Below, piece after piece: positions 56,244-64,000 of a stretch of DNA of 64,000 bases (its first letter is position 1; each line of letters starts with the position of its first letter). The stretch covers positions 1 to 64,000 of the forward strand of contig NZ_AWZT01000026.1 of assembly GCF_000472525.1 (NCBI RefSeq), given 5' to 3'. The notes beneath the pieces are model-generated. The model saw only the letters and a program-made list of their open reading frames with translations. It had not been told where the DNA came from and did not search any database. Source of the stretch: Paraburkholderia dilworthii (GTDB lineage: Bacteria; Pseudomonadota; Gammaproteobacteria; Burkholderiales; Burkholderiaceae). Both the position numbers and the translations under genes were made by a program.

Positions 56244-57256
56244 CAGCGCCCTGCCTTACGGCGAATGCGCCCGACGTGGATATTGAAGATCATCGCCGCC
56301 AGAATCGCGGCGCCGAGAATAATGTTGAACGTGAACGCGTTGATGCCGATGAGCGTGAAGCCGTCGTTGAGAATGCCGAGCACAGCCGCACCAATGAGCC
56401 CGCCCACGATCGTGCCCGAGCCGCCCGTGAGCGGAGTGCCACCGATCACGGCGGCGGCCACGGCAAGGAACATGATCTGATTGCCGCCGGCCTGCGGGTC
56501 GATCGAGGTAATGCGAAAGGCTTCGAGAATGCCGGTGAAGCCCGCCAGCACGGCGGCGAGCATGAAGTTACCGAGGCGCAGCCGGTTCACATGAATGCCG
56601 ACCTCGCTCGCGCCGAGTGGATTCGCGCCCGCCGCCTGAGTATGCAGGCCCCAGCGGGTATGTCGCAAAAGCACATGCATCGCGAAGGCGATCGCCGCTG
56701 TCCAGATGATCTCGCTGTAGCCCCACCCACCCATGAACGCCGAGAACACAGGCGATCCCGGCGTGGGCGCGGGCGTGCCGCGCGACACGGTGAGTGTGAT
56801 GCCGTTGATGAGAAAGAGCGTGCCGAGCGTAGTGACGAACGAGGGCAGCCGCAGCCACACCGTCACGGCGCCGTTCACGAAGCCGACGATCGCCGCGGCC
56901 ACGAGCCCCGCAATCAGCGCGAGCCACATGGGCGCGCCTGCGTCGTTCGCGAACACCATCATGAACGGCGCAAACGCGAACACCATGCCTGCCGAGAGAT
57001 CGATGTCGCCGCCGATCATCAACATGATTTCGCCGAACGCGATGATCGCCACCGGCGCGATGAACTGCGAAAGGTTGACGAGGCTCGCGTTGCTGAGCAG
57101 GAAATCGTGGTTCGCGAATTCAAAGTAGGCGGCCAGCAATACGGCCACGAGCAGGATACGCAGCTCGGCCGCCCAGTGCGATGCAAATGAAACTCCCGCG
57201 CGTCGGGGCGCGCGGGCCGCTTCGAGCTTGCTGGCTTCGTTCACCGTATCCATCAC
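56243..57256 (-). CDS. sugar-type ABC transporter permease
   Basis: A 337-residue BPD_transp_2 permease with about ten spans. It contains the family block GGDIDLSAGMVFAFAPF, PSFVTTLGTLFLINGITL and the late NDGFTLIGINAFTFNIILGA. It overlaps the binding-protein gene by four bases at its start and the ATPase by one base at its end, so all three form an operon in order binding protein, permease, ATPase. Substrate is unknown. Confidence 0.87.
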   Translation of the reverse strand: MMDTVNEASKLEAARAPRRAGVSFASHWAAELRILLVAVLLAAYFEFANHDFLLSNASLVNLSQFIAPVAIIAFGEIMLMIGGDIDLSAGMVFAFAPFMMVFANDAGAPMWLALIAGLVAAAIVGFVNGAVTVWLRLPSFVTTLGTLFLINGITLTVSRGTPAPTPGSPVFSAFMGGWGYSEIIWTAAIAFAMHVLLRHTRWGLHTQAAGANPLGASEVGIHVNRLRLGNFMLAAVLAGFTGILEAFRITSIDPQAGGNQIMFLAVAAAVIGGTPLTGGSGTIVGGLIGAAVLGILNDGFTLIGINAFTFNIILGAAILAAMIFNIHVGRIRRKAGR

Positions 57257-58362
57257 GACCTGATTGCGCCGCTCATCGGAACGATTTGCGGCTTGGTGGT
57301 CTTGCCTTCATAGCGTGTCGAGGTTTTGAGGTAGGGCTCGACGGTATCCTTCGTCACGAATTTCAGGCCGGTATTGGTGTCGGCCGGTCCGACCAGCCCG
57401 CCCGAGGACAGGAACACGAACGCCTGCATCACCGTATAGAAACCCTGCACGTACGGCTGCTGATCGATGGTGAAGTCGAGGAAGCCTTCGTGGATGAGCT
57501 GGATCGTGGTCGGCAGGAGGTCGAAGCCGCCACCGTGTACGCCCTTCGACGGAAGGTTCGATTCCTTCATCACCTGGGCGACGCCCTGCGTGCTGCCCGC
57601 ATCGACGGCGAACATGCCCTTCAGGTCCTGGTGGCCCAGATAGAACGACTTGATCTTCGATAGCTCCTCATTGACCGTCGCGCCCGTGGCCACGGTCTGA
57701 ATGTCGATCTTCTTGCCGGACTTCTTGATGGCGTCGCTCGCACCGTCGAGGCGCGGCTGGATGTTGAGCTGCCCCGGTGTTGCAATGAAAAGCCCGACCA
57801 TGCCGCTGTCGATCAGACTCACGATGCGCTCGCCCATCTGGTAGCCCGAGAGATACAGGTCCTGGCCGATATACGCAAGGCGCGGATTCTTCTTGCCGCG
57901 CGGCGCGTCGGCGTTATAGGCGAACACCGGAATGCCGGCGTCGAGCGCGGCCTGGATAGGCTTGTCGAAGGCGTTCGGATCGACGATCGGCACAGCGATG
58001 GCGTCGGCCTTTGCGGCAATCGCCGAGTTCACGGCGCGGACCATTTCGCCCGCGTCCGAAGTGGCCGAGCCGGTCCACTGATAATCCATGCCGAGCAGCG
58101 AGCAGGCATCCTGAATGCCGTACTGCGTCGGCACGAAGAACGGGTTGGTGGTGACGTGATTGACGAACACGATCCTCCACTTCTTGTGCGCGGGGAAAGC
58201 TGCCTCCGCCGCCTGCGCGGTACCGATCAGCCCGCCCGCACCGCTTAGCCCGCCCATCAGGGAAAGCGCCGCGCCTAGTCCCGTGCCCTGCATCAGCGCG
58301 CGCCGCGCCGCGCTGAATCCGTTAAGGCCTTGTTCCTGATCGTCATCACGTTGCTGTGCCAT
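57253..58362 (-). CDS. sugar-type periplasmic binding protein, possible Tat substrate
   Basis: A 369-residue Peripla_BP_4-like protein. ATG 58362 has GGAGG at six bases. The long N-terminus contains an Arg pair followed by a hydrophobic stretch (SAARRALMQGTGLGAALSLM) and AQAAEAAF as cleavage site, more like a Tat than a Sec signal. The mature domain has the ribose-binding-type features AVPIVDPNAFDKPIQ and GMFAVDAGSTQG. The ligand is unknown. The first gene of the ABC operon, it lies downstream of an IR-containing leader. Confidence 0.8.
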   Translation of the reverse strand: MAQQRDDDQEQGLNGFSAARRALMQGTGLGAALSLMGGLSGAGGLIGTAQAAEAAFPAHKKWRIVFVNHVTTNPFFVPTQYGIQDACSLLGMDYQWTGSATSDAGEMVRAVNSAIAAKADAIAVPIVDPNAFDKPIQAALDAGIPVFAYNADAPRGKKNPRLAYIGQDLYLSGYQMGERIVSLIDSGMVGLFIATPGQLNIQPRLDGASDAIKKSGKKIDIQTVATGATVNEELSKIKSFYLGHQDLKGMFAVDAGSTQGVAQVMKESNLPSKGVHGGGFDLLPTTIQLIHEGFLDFTIDQQPYVQGFYTVMQAFVFLSSGGLVGPADTNTGLKFVTKDTVEPYLKTSTRYEGKTTKPQIVPMSGAIRS

Positions 58363-59045
58363 TCTCGTCCTCCGGTTCTTTTCTTCGTAGGTCGGTGCGG
58401 TCGACGTTGAGTCGATCGCATGCAGATGCTGGACGGCAGCGGAGTGCTGGGAAACGCGGGACTCGGGCGTGAAGACGTGCAACCCCGATCTGAAAGTGCT
58501 CGATACGCGCCGTGTAGTACCGAAAATGTTAGTGCAACGCGGTTGCGCCTCCTAATCCATGTATACCCCTAACTAGTCCGACTGTTGGGATGCTGTGTTA
58601 GGGGACCGTCAGGCCAGCGAATCGACAAACTGAATATGTGGGATTTACGGCTTACGCGGTGCAGACGAACTCTCGTTCAGTCGACAGAGAATCGTCATGA
58701 AAACTATTGACGTCGGCAGCGTGCAGGGCCAAGGGAAATACGAATGGATTAATCGACAGCCAGGCGCAAAGCAGCTTCTTGTGCGCAGAGAGATGTCTGT
58801 CGCTGTCCAGTCTCTACAACGCAAACATTGACTTCATATCGCACCGTCATCCTCAGTCGCGGTACGAACGTGTCAGGAAAAGCTATCGGTCCAGCGCGTT
58901 CTGAGTGCCGAGGTTGAAAGGCACTGAAAGCTGATGCCGAATGAGTTCTCGTCGGGCTACGTCTGCCGGAGGAAACAACGGCGTAAGTCGTCGGCAAGCT
59001 TTTCGACGGGTGAACGCCGGCTCGTGGTCGAAGCAAGTACCGTAC
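58363..59045. other. 680-base leader with inverted repeats
   Basis: No supported gene; a 44-codon frame from ATG 58697 has no clear ribosome site. It contains CCCCTAAC (58566-58573) facing GTTAGGGG (58597-58604), separated by 23 bases, and a short odd palindrome GCAACGCGGTTGC near 58534-58546. Both could be operators for the ABC operon. Confidence 0.4.
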
Positions 59046-59777
59046 TTAACAGCCGAGAGCGGGATCAATCTCGTTGTGTGCCAGGCCGAATCTCGCCATG
59101 CGAGCGCGATGGTCGGGCGAGCCTAGATACGAACGAAGTTGCGCGTTTACCGCATCGAGCAGATCGCTGTTTCTTCTGTTTAGCGAGAATGCTCCTAGTG
59201 GGAGCTTTTGCTGCTTGCCATTCATTCCCGGGCTGTGCTCCACTGCCTCGAGCACCGAACCGCCAATACGATCCGCGAGTATGCGATTTCCCAACGCGGT
59301 ACTCGCATATGCATCGATCGCCCCCGAGCGAACCGCTTCGATAGCGTCCGCCTGATGCTCGAAGATGGTTATCTGGTCCTCGCCTACGCCTGCGCCTCTC
59401 GCCGACTCGTGTTGCACCTGACCGGCGATGATTCCGAGGCGCGCATCGCGGCGTTTGGCGAATGACGCATAGCTGTTGAGCGCTTCTGGATTTCCGGCCC
59501 GAACCAGGAACCCGTCACCTATCGCCCACACGGGGACGCTGAACGCGACCAGACTGGCGCGCTCTGGTGTAACGAAGAGCGGAACGTTCATATCCCAACG
59601 GCCGGCTGCGACGCCGGGCAGCAGTTCACTGAACGTCGTCAGCCGATGCTCGATCCGGGTGGCACCGATCGCCCGAAGAACCGCGTCGGCAAGATCAATG
59701 TCAGCACCTGTAGCCATACCATTTGCTTCGGCCCAACCGAACGGCGGTTCTTCGATGTACGCAATCGTCACTTTCAT
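59046..59777 (-). CDS. amino-acid-type solute-binding protein without signal peptide
   Basis: A 243-residue SBP_bac_3-like domain: begins MKVTIAYIEEPPFGWAEANG, with DLADAVLRAIG, then WDMNVPLFVTPERA and SGAIDAYASTALGN. ATG 59777 has GCGAGG about nine bases upstream. No export signal precedes the domain, unlike true periplasmic binding proteins, so it may be cytoplasmic or recently lost its leader. No ABC membrane genes accompany it. Divergence from other binding proteins in the window is large. Confidence 0.72.
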   Translation of the reverse strand: MKVTIAYIEEPPFGWAEANGMATGADIDLADAVLRAIGATRIEHRLTTFSELLPGVAAGRWDMNVPLFVTPERASLVAFSVPVWAIGDGFLVRAGNPEALNSYASFAKRRDARLGIIAGQVQHESARGAGVGEDQITIFEHQADAIEAVRSGAIDAYASTALGNRILADRIGGSVLEAVEHSPGMNGKQQKLPLGAFSLNRRNSDLLDAVNAQLRSYLGSPDHRARMARFGLAHNEIDPALGC

Positions 59778-59898
59778 TTTCTTGTGCCTCGCGAAATCTG
59801 ATGACATCCATTCTCTTGAGCCGATGATCGATGATTCTACTCACACGCGCGCGCACGCCTGCTCCTGGGCGAGATCAGGCAGTTTTTTGCAGGCAGAA

Positions 59899-60924
59899 CT
59901 AGCGCACTGATGGTTCAGTGCGCAGCGTAGTTCGACGAACTTTTTTTACCGGTTCGCTTCCAGTCAGCCCTACCGGATCTTGCGCCGCAGTCGCCATGAT
60001 CCACTTCTTGAATGCGACGACTGCGTCATCGTCCGCGCGATCGGTGTTCACGACCAACGTGTAATCGGGTCCGCGCCACGCCGGCTCTGATATCGGACAC
60101 ACAAGACGCCCCGTTGCGATCTCGCGCTCAATGAGCGGCAGCGATGCCAGCGTCACACCGAGGCCCGCAGCAGCCGCGCCCAGTTGAAGAAAAACATGAT
60201 CGAAGTACAGATGCCGGGCACCCTGCAGGCCCGGCGCGCCGGCTTCCCGTAACCAGTCGGGCCAGGCTGTGCGAGTGCTCGTCGAGTGAAGGAGCGTGTG
60301 ATTTCGCAAATCGGCGACCGTCCTGATCGGGTCGCTTTGCAGCACCGCTGGGCTACAGGCGGGCAAGCGCAAGTCGGGCATTAACGTCGTTGATATGACG
60401 CCTGCTGCGTCCTCGGGCCCCGAGCGCACGCCCACGTCGAATGCGTCACTGACATAGCGCAGCCTGCGCGATGTTGTCGAGAGCCGCACATCGATGTCCG
60501 GGTAGCGAGCCTGGAAGTCCGCAATGCGCGGTATCAGCCAGCACAGAGCGAAGCTCGCCAGCGTATTCACGCGCAGCACACCCGTTATACGACGGGTGAT
60601 GGAATCGTGGCGCAGCCGCGTGACCGAACCGCTCAGGCGCGCAAAAGCCCCTTTGACATCATTGAGCAGAGCAGCGCCTTCGTCAGTAGGAACGACGCCG
60701 CGTGAGCGGCGCTCAAAGAGCGGAACACCGAACCAGTCCTCCAGCAATCGGATCTGTTTGCCGACCGCCCAGTGCGTGATGTGCAGATCGCTCGCCGCGG
60801 CCGCGAAACTGCCGAGGCGGGCGACCGCCTCGAAGTGCCGCAATGCATTTAATGGCGGCAGCTTTTCCGCGTCTTTATCCGTGCGTTTGTCGGTGCGCTT
60901 GTCTGTGCGTTTGTCTGCGCCCAT
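59899..60924 (-). CDS. LysR-family (GcvA-like) regulator with N-terminal repeat
   Basis: This 341-residue LysR regulator has its helix-turn-helix at about residues 24-80 (LNALRHFEAVARLGSFAAAA and HWAVGKQIRLLEDWFGVPLF) and a GcvA-type effector domain. Its first 20 residues consist of DKRT repeats encoded by three 12-base units (60881-60916), an unusual basic extension. It lies 135 bases upstream of the divergent MFS gene, the usual placement for its target. The repeat length may vary by slippage. Confidence 0.8.
   Translation of the reverse strand: MGADKRTDKRTDKRTDKDAEKLPPLNALRHFEAVARLGSFAAAASDLHITHWAVGKQIRLLEDWFGVPLFERRSRGVVPTDEGAALLNDVKGAFARLSGSVTRLRHDSITRRITGVLRVNTLASFALCWLIPRIADFQARYPDIDVRLSTTSRRLRYVSDAFDVGVRSGPEDAAGVISTTLMPDLRLPACSPAVLQSDPIRTVADLRNHTLLHSTSTRTAWPDWLREAGAPGLQGARHLYFDHVFLQLGAAAAGLGVTLASLPLIEREIATGRLVCPISEPAWRGPDYTLVVNTDRADDDAVVAFKKWIMATAAQDPVGLTGSEPVKKVRRTTLRTEPSVR
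60881..60916 (-). repeat. three 12-bp tandem repeats inside the LysR start
   Basis: GTGCGTTTGTCG, GTGCGCTTGTCT and GTGCGTTTGTCT follow one another without spacer (plus-strand reading) and encode the DKRT repeat of the LysR N-terminus. Unit length is divisible by three, so copy-number change would keep the frame. Confidence 0.8.
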
Positions 60925-61059
60925 AGGGTGACTTTTCCTCCCGTCTGACTCAATTTTACGTCAGTTGTAGCACGTTCTGGGCGGACCTAGACTATGGGTC
61001 TTCTGCAACGAAATACGCGAAGTGTCGCCAAGACCCCGCCTGTGCGATCCAACTGAACC

Positions 61060-62274
61060 ATGAGACTTTTCTCTTTCTCTTCTCCAACGACGGGCATAGC
61101 CGAAGGACCCGGTCAGTCGACCCCGGTATCACGCAAGCGCGTGTTATGGCTCTCGTGCACAGCGCACGCGCTGCACGACGGGTACACCGACATGATCTAC
61201 GCCTTGCTGCCCGTGTGGCAGACGGACTTTGGACTCAACTACGGTGCGCTGGCTATTTTGCGCGCGGTCTATGCGGGCACAATGGCCACGCTGCAATTGC
61301 CTGCGGGACGCCTCGCACACCTGTTCGGCACGCGTGCGACACTCGCGTTCGGCACGCTTCTCGCCGCGCTCGGGTATGCCGCCGCGGGCATGTCAGGAAG
61401 CCTGTTCGGTTTATGCGTCGCGCTCGCCATCTCCGGAGCCGGCTCCAGCACGCAACATCCTCTGGCTTCAGGAGCCGTCTCGCGCGTGTATGGACGCAAC
61501 GCGCGAGGGCCGCTCAGCATCTACAATTTTTCAGGCGACCTTGGAAAATCCGCGCTTCCGGCTGCCATCTCGCTTCTGATTACCATCATGCCGTGGCGCC
61601 ACGCGCTGTGGGCCGTGTCGGCCGTTGGTGTTGTGGTCGCAGCGGTGATCGCACTTTTTCTCCCGTCGATGCCGAAGGCCGAGTCTTCCATAGAAGAAGC
61701 ATCGAGCCAGAACGGCAACGGTTCGCGATCGGGCTTCTCACTGCTCTTCACGATCGGCGTGCTAGACACAGCCGTGCGTATGGGATTATTGACCTTCCTG
61801 CCATTTCTGCTGAAAGCGAAAGGCATCTCGCAACCGATGATCGGCACCGCGCTCGCGCTCGTTTTCATCGGCGGCGCCGCCGGCAAGTTCGTGTGTGGCT
61901 GGCTCGGCGCGCGCATGGGCGTGATCGGAACGGTGCTCGCAACCGAAGGCGGTACGGCAGCGTTGATTCTTGCCGTGATTGGCTTACCACTGACGCCCGC
62001 TCTGATCTTGCTGCCGCTGCTTGGCGCAATGCTCAACGGCACGTCGTCCGTCCTTTACGGAACGGTGCCCGAGCTTAGCTCGATTGAACGTACTGAGCGG
62101 GCGTTTGCGCTCTTTTATACCGGCACCATCGCTTCGGGAGCGCTCTCTCCGGTGGCTTACGGTCTTCTGGGCGACCAGATCGGCGTACAGGGTGCCACTC
62201 TTGCGACAGCGGCCACGGCGCTGGCCATCTTGCCACTAGCGCTCGCTCTTCGTCCGCACCTGCGCACGACGTGA
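61060..62274 (+). CDS. MFS transporter (Fsr-like)
   Basis: A 404-residue protein with about 12 membrane spans and a 30-residue polar N-terminus. HALHDGYTDMIYALLPVWQT in the first span and TLQLPAGRLAHLFGTRATLA as the MFS loop 2-3 motif resemble the fosmidomycin-resistance type subgroup. FIGGAAGKFVCGWLGARMG is the mirror motif. Its substrate is unknown. Phosphonate efflux is an idea suggested by the subgroup and neighbours, not shown. It is divergent from the LysR gene and followed 208 bases later by an SDR gene. Confidence 0.75.
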   Translation: MRLFSFSSPTTGIAEGPGQSTPVSRKRVLWLSCTAHALHDGYTDMIYALLPVWQTDFGLNYGALAILRAVYAGTMATLQLPAGRLAHLFGTRATLAFGTLLAALGYAAAGMSGSLFGLCVALAISGAGSSTQHPLASGAVSRVYGRNARGPLSIYNFSGDLGKSALPAAISLLITIMPWRHALWAVSAVGVVVAAVIALFLPSMPKAESSIEEASSQNGNGSRSGFSLLFTIGVLDTAVRMGLLTFLPFLLKAKGISQPMIGTALALVFIGGAAGKFVCGWLGARMGVIGTVLATEGGTAALILAVIGLPLTPALILLPLLGAMLNGTSSVLYGTVPELSSIERTERAFALFYTGTIASGALSPVAYGLLGDQIGVQGATLATAATALAILPLALALRPHLRTT

Positions 62275-62482
62275 GTTTTTTCGCGACGCGCTCCGTCGGT
62301 TGTCCAGGCCAGCCGGAACGCATTTCGATGAAAGCCGTCACACGAGCGCAACTATGGCGACACCGACAATGCGCTCGTGCAATCACCAGGCGGTGCGGCG
62401 CGAGCAAGCCGGCAATGAACCGCCAGCATCAGGTCGGTCTTAGCCTGAATCCATATCTCACCATCGCATGGAGGTTCGCTAG

Positions 62483-63244
62483 ATGAATACTGTTTCTCAG
62501 GCCCCGTTGATTCTGATAACCGGCGGAGGCCGTGGCGTGGGCGCGGCGACTGCGCGGCTCGCTGTCGCACAAGGTTACGATGTAGCGATAAGCTTCGTCT
62601 CCGACGAATCCGCCGCCCTTGCAGTAGCGGCTGACGTCGAAGCTCTCGGGCGCCGGGCTTTAGCCATGCGCGCGGACAGCGCTGATCCCGAGCAGATCGC
62701 CGAGTTATTCACCGCTATTGACCGGAAGTTCGGCAGGATCGATGTGCTCGTGAATAACGCCGCGATCATTGCACAGCAGTCCCGACTGGAGGATCTCGAA
62801 TTCCAGCGGATGCAGCGAATCTTCGCGGTCAACTCGATAGGCCCGATCCTCTGCGCACAACAGGCAGCGAAGCGCATGTCGTATCGTCACAACGGGCGGG
62901 GCGGGTCCGTGATCAACATCTCATCGGCATCCGCGCGGCTCGGCAGCCCAAATGAATATGTCGACTACGCTGCGTCGAAGGGTGCCGTCGAGACCTTCAC
63001 TACGGGCTTCGCCAAGGAAGTCGCGCGGGAGGGGATACGCGTCAACTGTATTCGCCCGGGGCACATCTACACTGACATGCATGCTAGCGGCGGCGAGCCG
63101 GGGCGGGTGGATCGCGTCAAGGACTCGATTCCAATGGGAAGAGGCGGTCAACCTGAAGAGGTGGCGCGGGCGATTTTATGGCTTGCGAGCGCCGAGGCTT
63201 CGTTTGTCACCGGCACATTCCTCGATGTGACTGGCGGCAAGTGA
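62483..63244 (+). CDS. short-chain dehydrogenase/reductase
   Basis: A 253-residue classical SDR with cofactor motif GGGRGVGAA (14-22), NNAA (91-94), Ser148, Tyr162 and Lys166 (YAASK) and a C-terminal SFVTGTFLDVTGGK. NAD(P) preference cannot be told with confidence; an acidic or basic selector is not clear. ATG 62483 has GGAGG eight bases upstream. It follows the MFS gene in the same direction and may form an operon. Substrate is unknown. Confidence 0.85.
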   Translation: MNTVSQAPLILITGGGRGVGAATARLAVAQGYDVAISFVSDESAALAVAADVEALGRRALAMRADSADPEQIAELFTAIDRKFGRIDVLVNNAAIIAQQSRLEDLEFQRMQRIFAVNSIGPILCAQQAAKRMSYRHNGRGGSVINISSASARLGSPNEYVDYAASKGAVETFTTGFAKEVAREGIRVNCIRPGHIYTDMHASGGEPGRVDRVKDSIPMGRGGQPEEVARAILWLASAEASFVTGTFLDVTGGK

Positions 63245-63271
63245 GCAGCAGGTGCGGCGAGGCGCGTCGAT

Positions 63272-63466
63272 GAGGAGATGTCGACCCAGTGTTCGTAATG
63301 TCCGTGCGAACTCGCTGATCCGCTGTTTGCGCGTCGTTCGATGAATGAGCGGCGTGCCGAGCCGGCTTTCCAGCGCCTAGGGATATCCCACCCTGGTCGG
63401 CGACAGGTCGCACGCGGCCGCCGCCGTCAGCCCTCCAGTTTTGACCGCGCCAACGAAGACGGTCAT
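63272..63466 (-). pseudogene. LysR N-terminal fragment with in-frame stop
   Basis: From ATG 63466 the minus strand reads MTVFVGAVKTGGLTAAAACD, then LSPTRVGYP, an in-frame TAG (63379-63377) and ALESRLGTPLIHRTTRKQRI, a LysR helix-turn-helix with the recognition helix deleted or mutated. The effector domain is absent. The remaining sequence between 63245 and 63613 shows no other gene. Confidence 0.65.
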
Positions 63467-63613
63467 CGCTTGAGAAGGTCCATTCCTCAACGCTAGTTGG
63501 TTCTGTCGCAACGCGACGCCTGTTTATCAAGTCATGGTTTAAGAATAAGGTGCGCTGTACGCTGCCCGCCATCGTCGCGACTGGGCTCGGTCAATTGCAA
63601 ACGGAGTTCCGAC

Positions 63614-64000
63614 ATGTTGTACGAATTGACAACGCTATCGTGTCCGCTTCTGGAACAGGACGCCGTCTCGGCCGGCGCACATGGCTGGGTCTCGCATGGC
63701 GACGCCGTTGGGCGCCTGCTCGGCGCATGGCGGACAGAGATCGGCGAACTGTCGCGCATTGTCGTCTTACGCGGCTTCGAAACGATCGACGAAATGCAGC
63801 GAGAACGCAACCGCACGTTGCTGAATGAACGGTCCTGGAACATCGCAGGTACCGATATCCACCTGAGCATGGAAAGTTATGCGCTGTTTTCTTTTTTGCC
63901 GGAAATCACGCCGTCGACGTTCGGCGAGTTTTACGAAATTCGGCGCTACTGGTTAAAGCCGGGAGGAATCGCGCCAACCATCGCCGCGTGGCAGCAGGCG
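63614..64000 (+). CDS. NIPSNAP family protein (partial, runs off right edge)
   Basis: ATG 63614, with GGAG seven bases upstream, opens a frame of 129 codons to the window end. It encodes MLYELTTLSCPLLEQDAVSA, WRTEIGELSRIVVLRGFETI and YEIRRYWLKPGGIAPTIAAW, the pattern of small NIPSNAP ferredoxin-like-fold proteins. Such proteins are about 100-200 residues, so only the C-terminus is missing. The function is unknown. Confidence 0.75.
   Translation, partial: MLYELTTLSCPLLEQDAVSAGAHGWVSHGDAVGRLLGAWRTEIGELSRIVVLRGFETIDEMQRERNRTLLNERSWNIAGTDIHLSMESYALFSFLPEITPSTFGEFYEIRRYWLKPGGIAPTIAAWQQA

Noticed and set aside
58697..58831. 44-codon frame MKTIDVGSVQGQGKYEWINR
   Set aside because: Its start resembles some transporter N-termini, but no body follows and no ribosome site is convincing.
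59899..62274. MFS gene as a dedicated fosmidomycin resistance determinant
   Set aside because: The similarity is at family level only; the LysR/MFS/SDR neighbourhood fits many other substrates.
1..64000. CRISPR array, tRNA cluster or intact prophage
   Set aside because: I saw no regularly spaced direct repeats of CRISPR type, no cloverleaf I could support, and only isolated integrase, resolvase and transposase remnants.

Overview
The window looks like a chromosomal segment from a Burkholderiaceae bacterium, most likely Paraburkholderia, Caballeronia or Burkholderia. The reasons are high GC, alternating GTG and ATG starts with GGAG-type ribosome sites, a rRNA-operon leader at the left edge, a polyhydroxybutyrate (PHB) depolymerase with its ribbon-helix-helix partner, and a complete Tad pilus operon in the usual beta-proteobacterial order. 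The species call is inference.

Region 1 (1-10000, almost all minus strand) is a 2-aminoethylphosphonate (AEP) locus. It encodes a DeoR-type regulator, the split-permease transporter PhnS-PhnT-PhnU-PhnV, a GntR regulator (PhnR), phosphonoacetate hydrolase PhnA, phosphonoacetaldehyde dehydrogenase PhnY and a PhnZ-like HD-domain oxygenase. This operon points into tandem promoters and a boxA-like leader of an rRNA operon whose 16S gene lies off the left edge. Region 2 (10130-29700) is accessory and decayed. It holds remnants of an integrase, an IS91-type transposase, a serine resolvase, a chemotaxis receptor, two-component fragments, an acetoacetyl-CoA reductase tail and a second GNAT domain. Intact islands lie among them: secreted hydrolase, propeller lipoprotein, spherulation-4-like protein, diguanylate cyclase, cardiolipin synthase, PHB depolymerase, GNAT and LysE exporter.

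Region 3 (29738-41888, plus strand) is a full Tad/Flp pilus operon from flp to a von Willebrand TadG-like protein, mostly with 1-4 bp gene overlaps; flp itself is only 58 codons. Region 4 (43446-55054) is a second AEP locus. A second PhnR-like GntR is followed by a minus-strand operon (periplasmic binding protein, ATPase, fused double permease, PhnW transaminase, FAD aminophosphonate oxidoreductase). This diverges from a plus-strand operon of second copies of PhnA and PhnY plus alanine dehydrogenase. Region 5 (55100-64000) carries a sugar-type ABC transporter with a possible Tat-targeted binding protein, an orphan amino-acid-type binding protein, LysR, MFS and SDR genes, a dead LysR fragment and a NIPSNAP gene cut by the right edge.

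Together the two phn loci encode import of AEP, transamination of AEP with pyruvate to phosphonoacetaldehyde plus alanine (PhnW), oxidation to phosphonoacetate (PhnY), hydrolysis to acetate and phosphate (PhnA), and recycling of alanine to pyruvate and ammonium (alanine dehydrogenase). PhnW and alanine dehydrogenase occur only in the second locus; the PhnZ-like oxygenase occurs only in the first. The two loci use different transporter architectures and different PhnR paralogues, so they are probably non-equivalent rather than a simple recent duplication.
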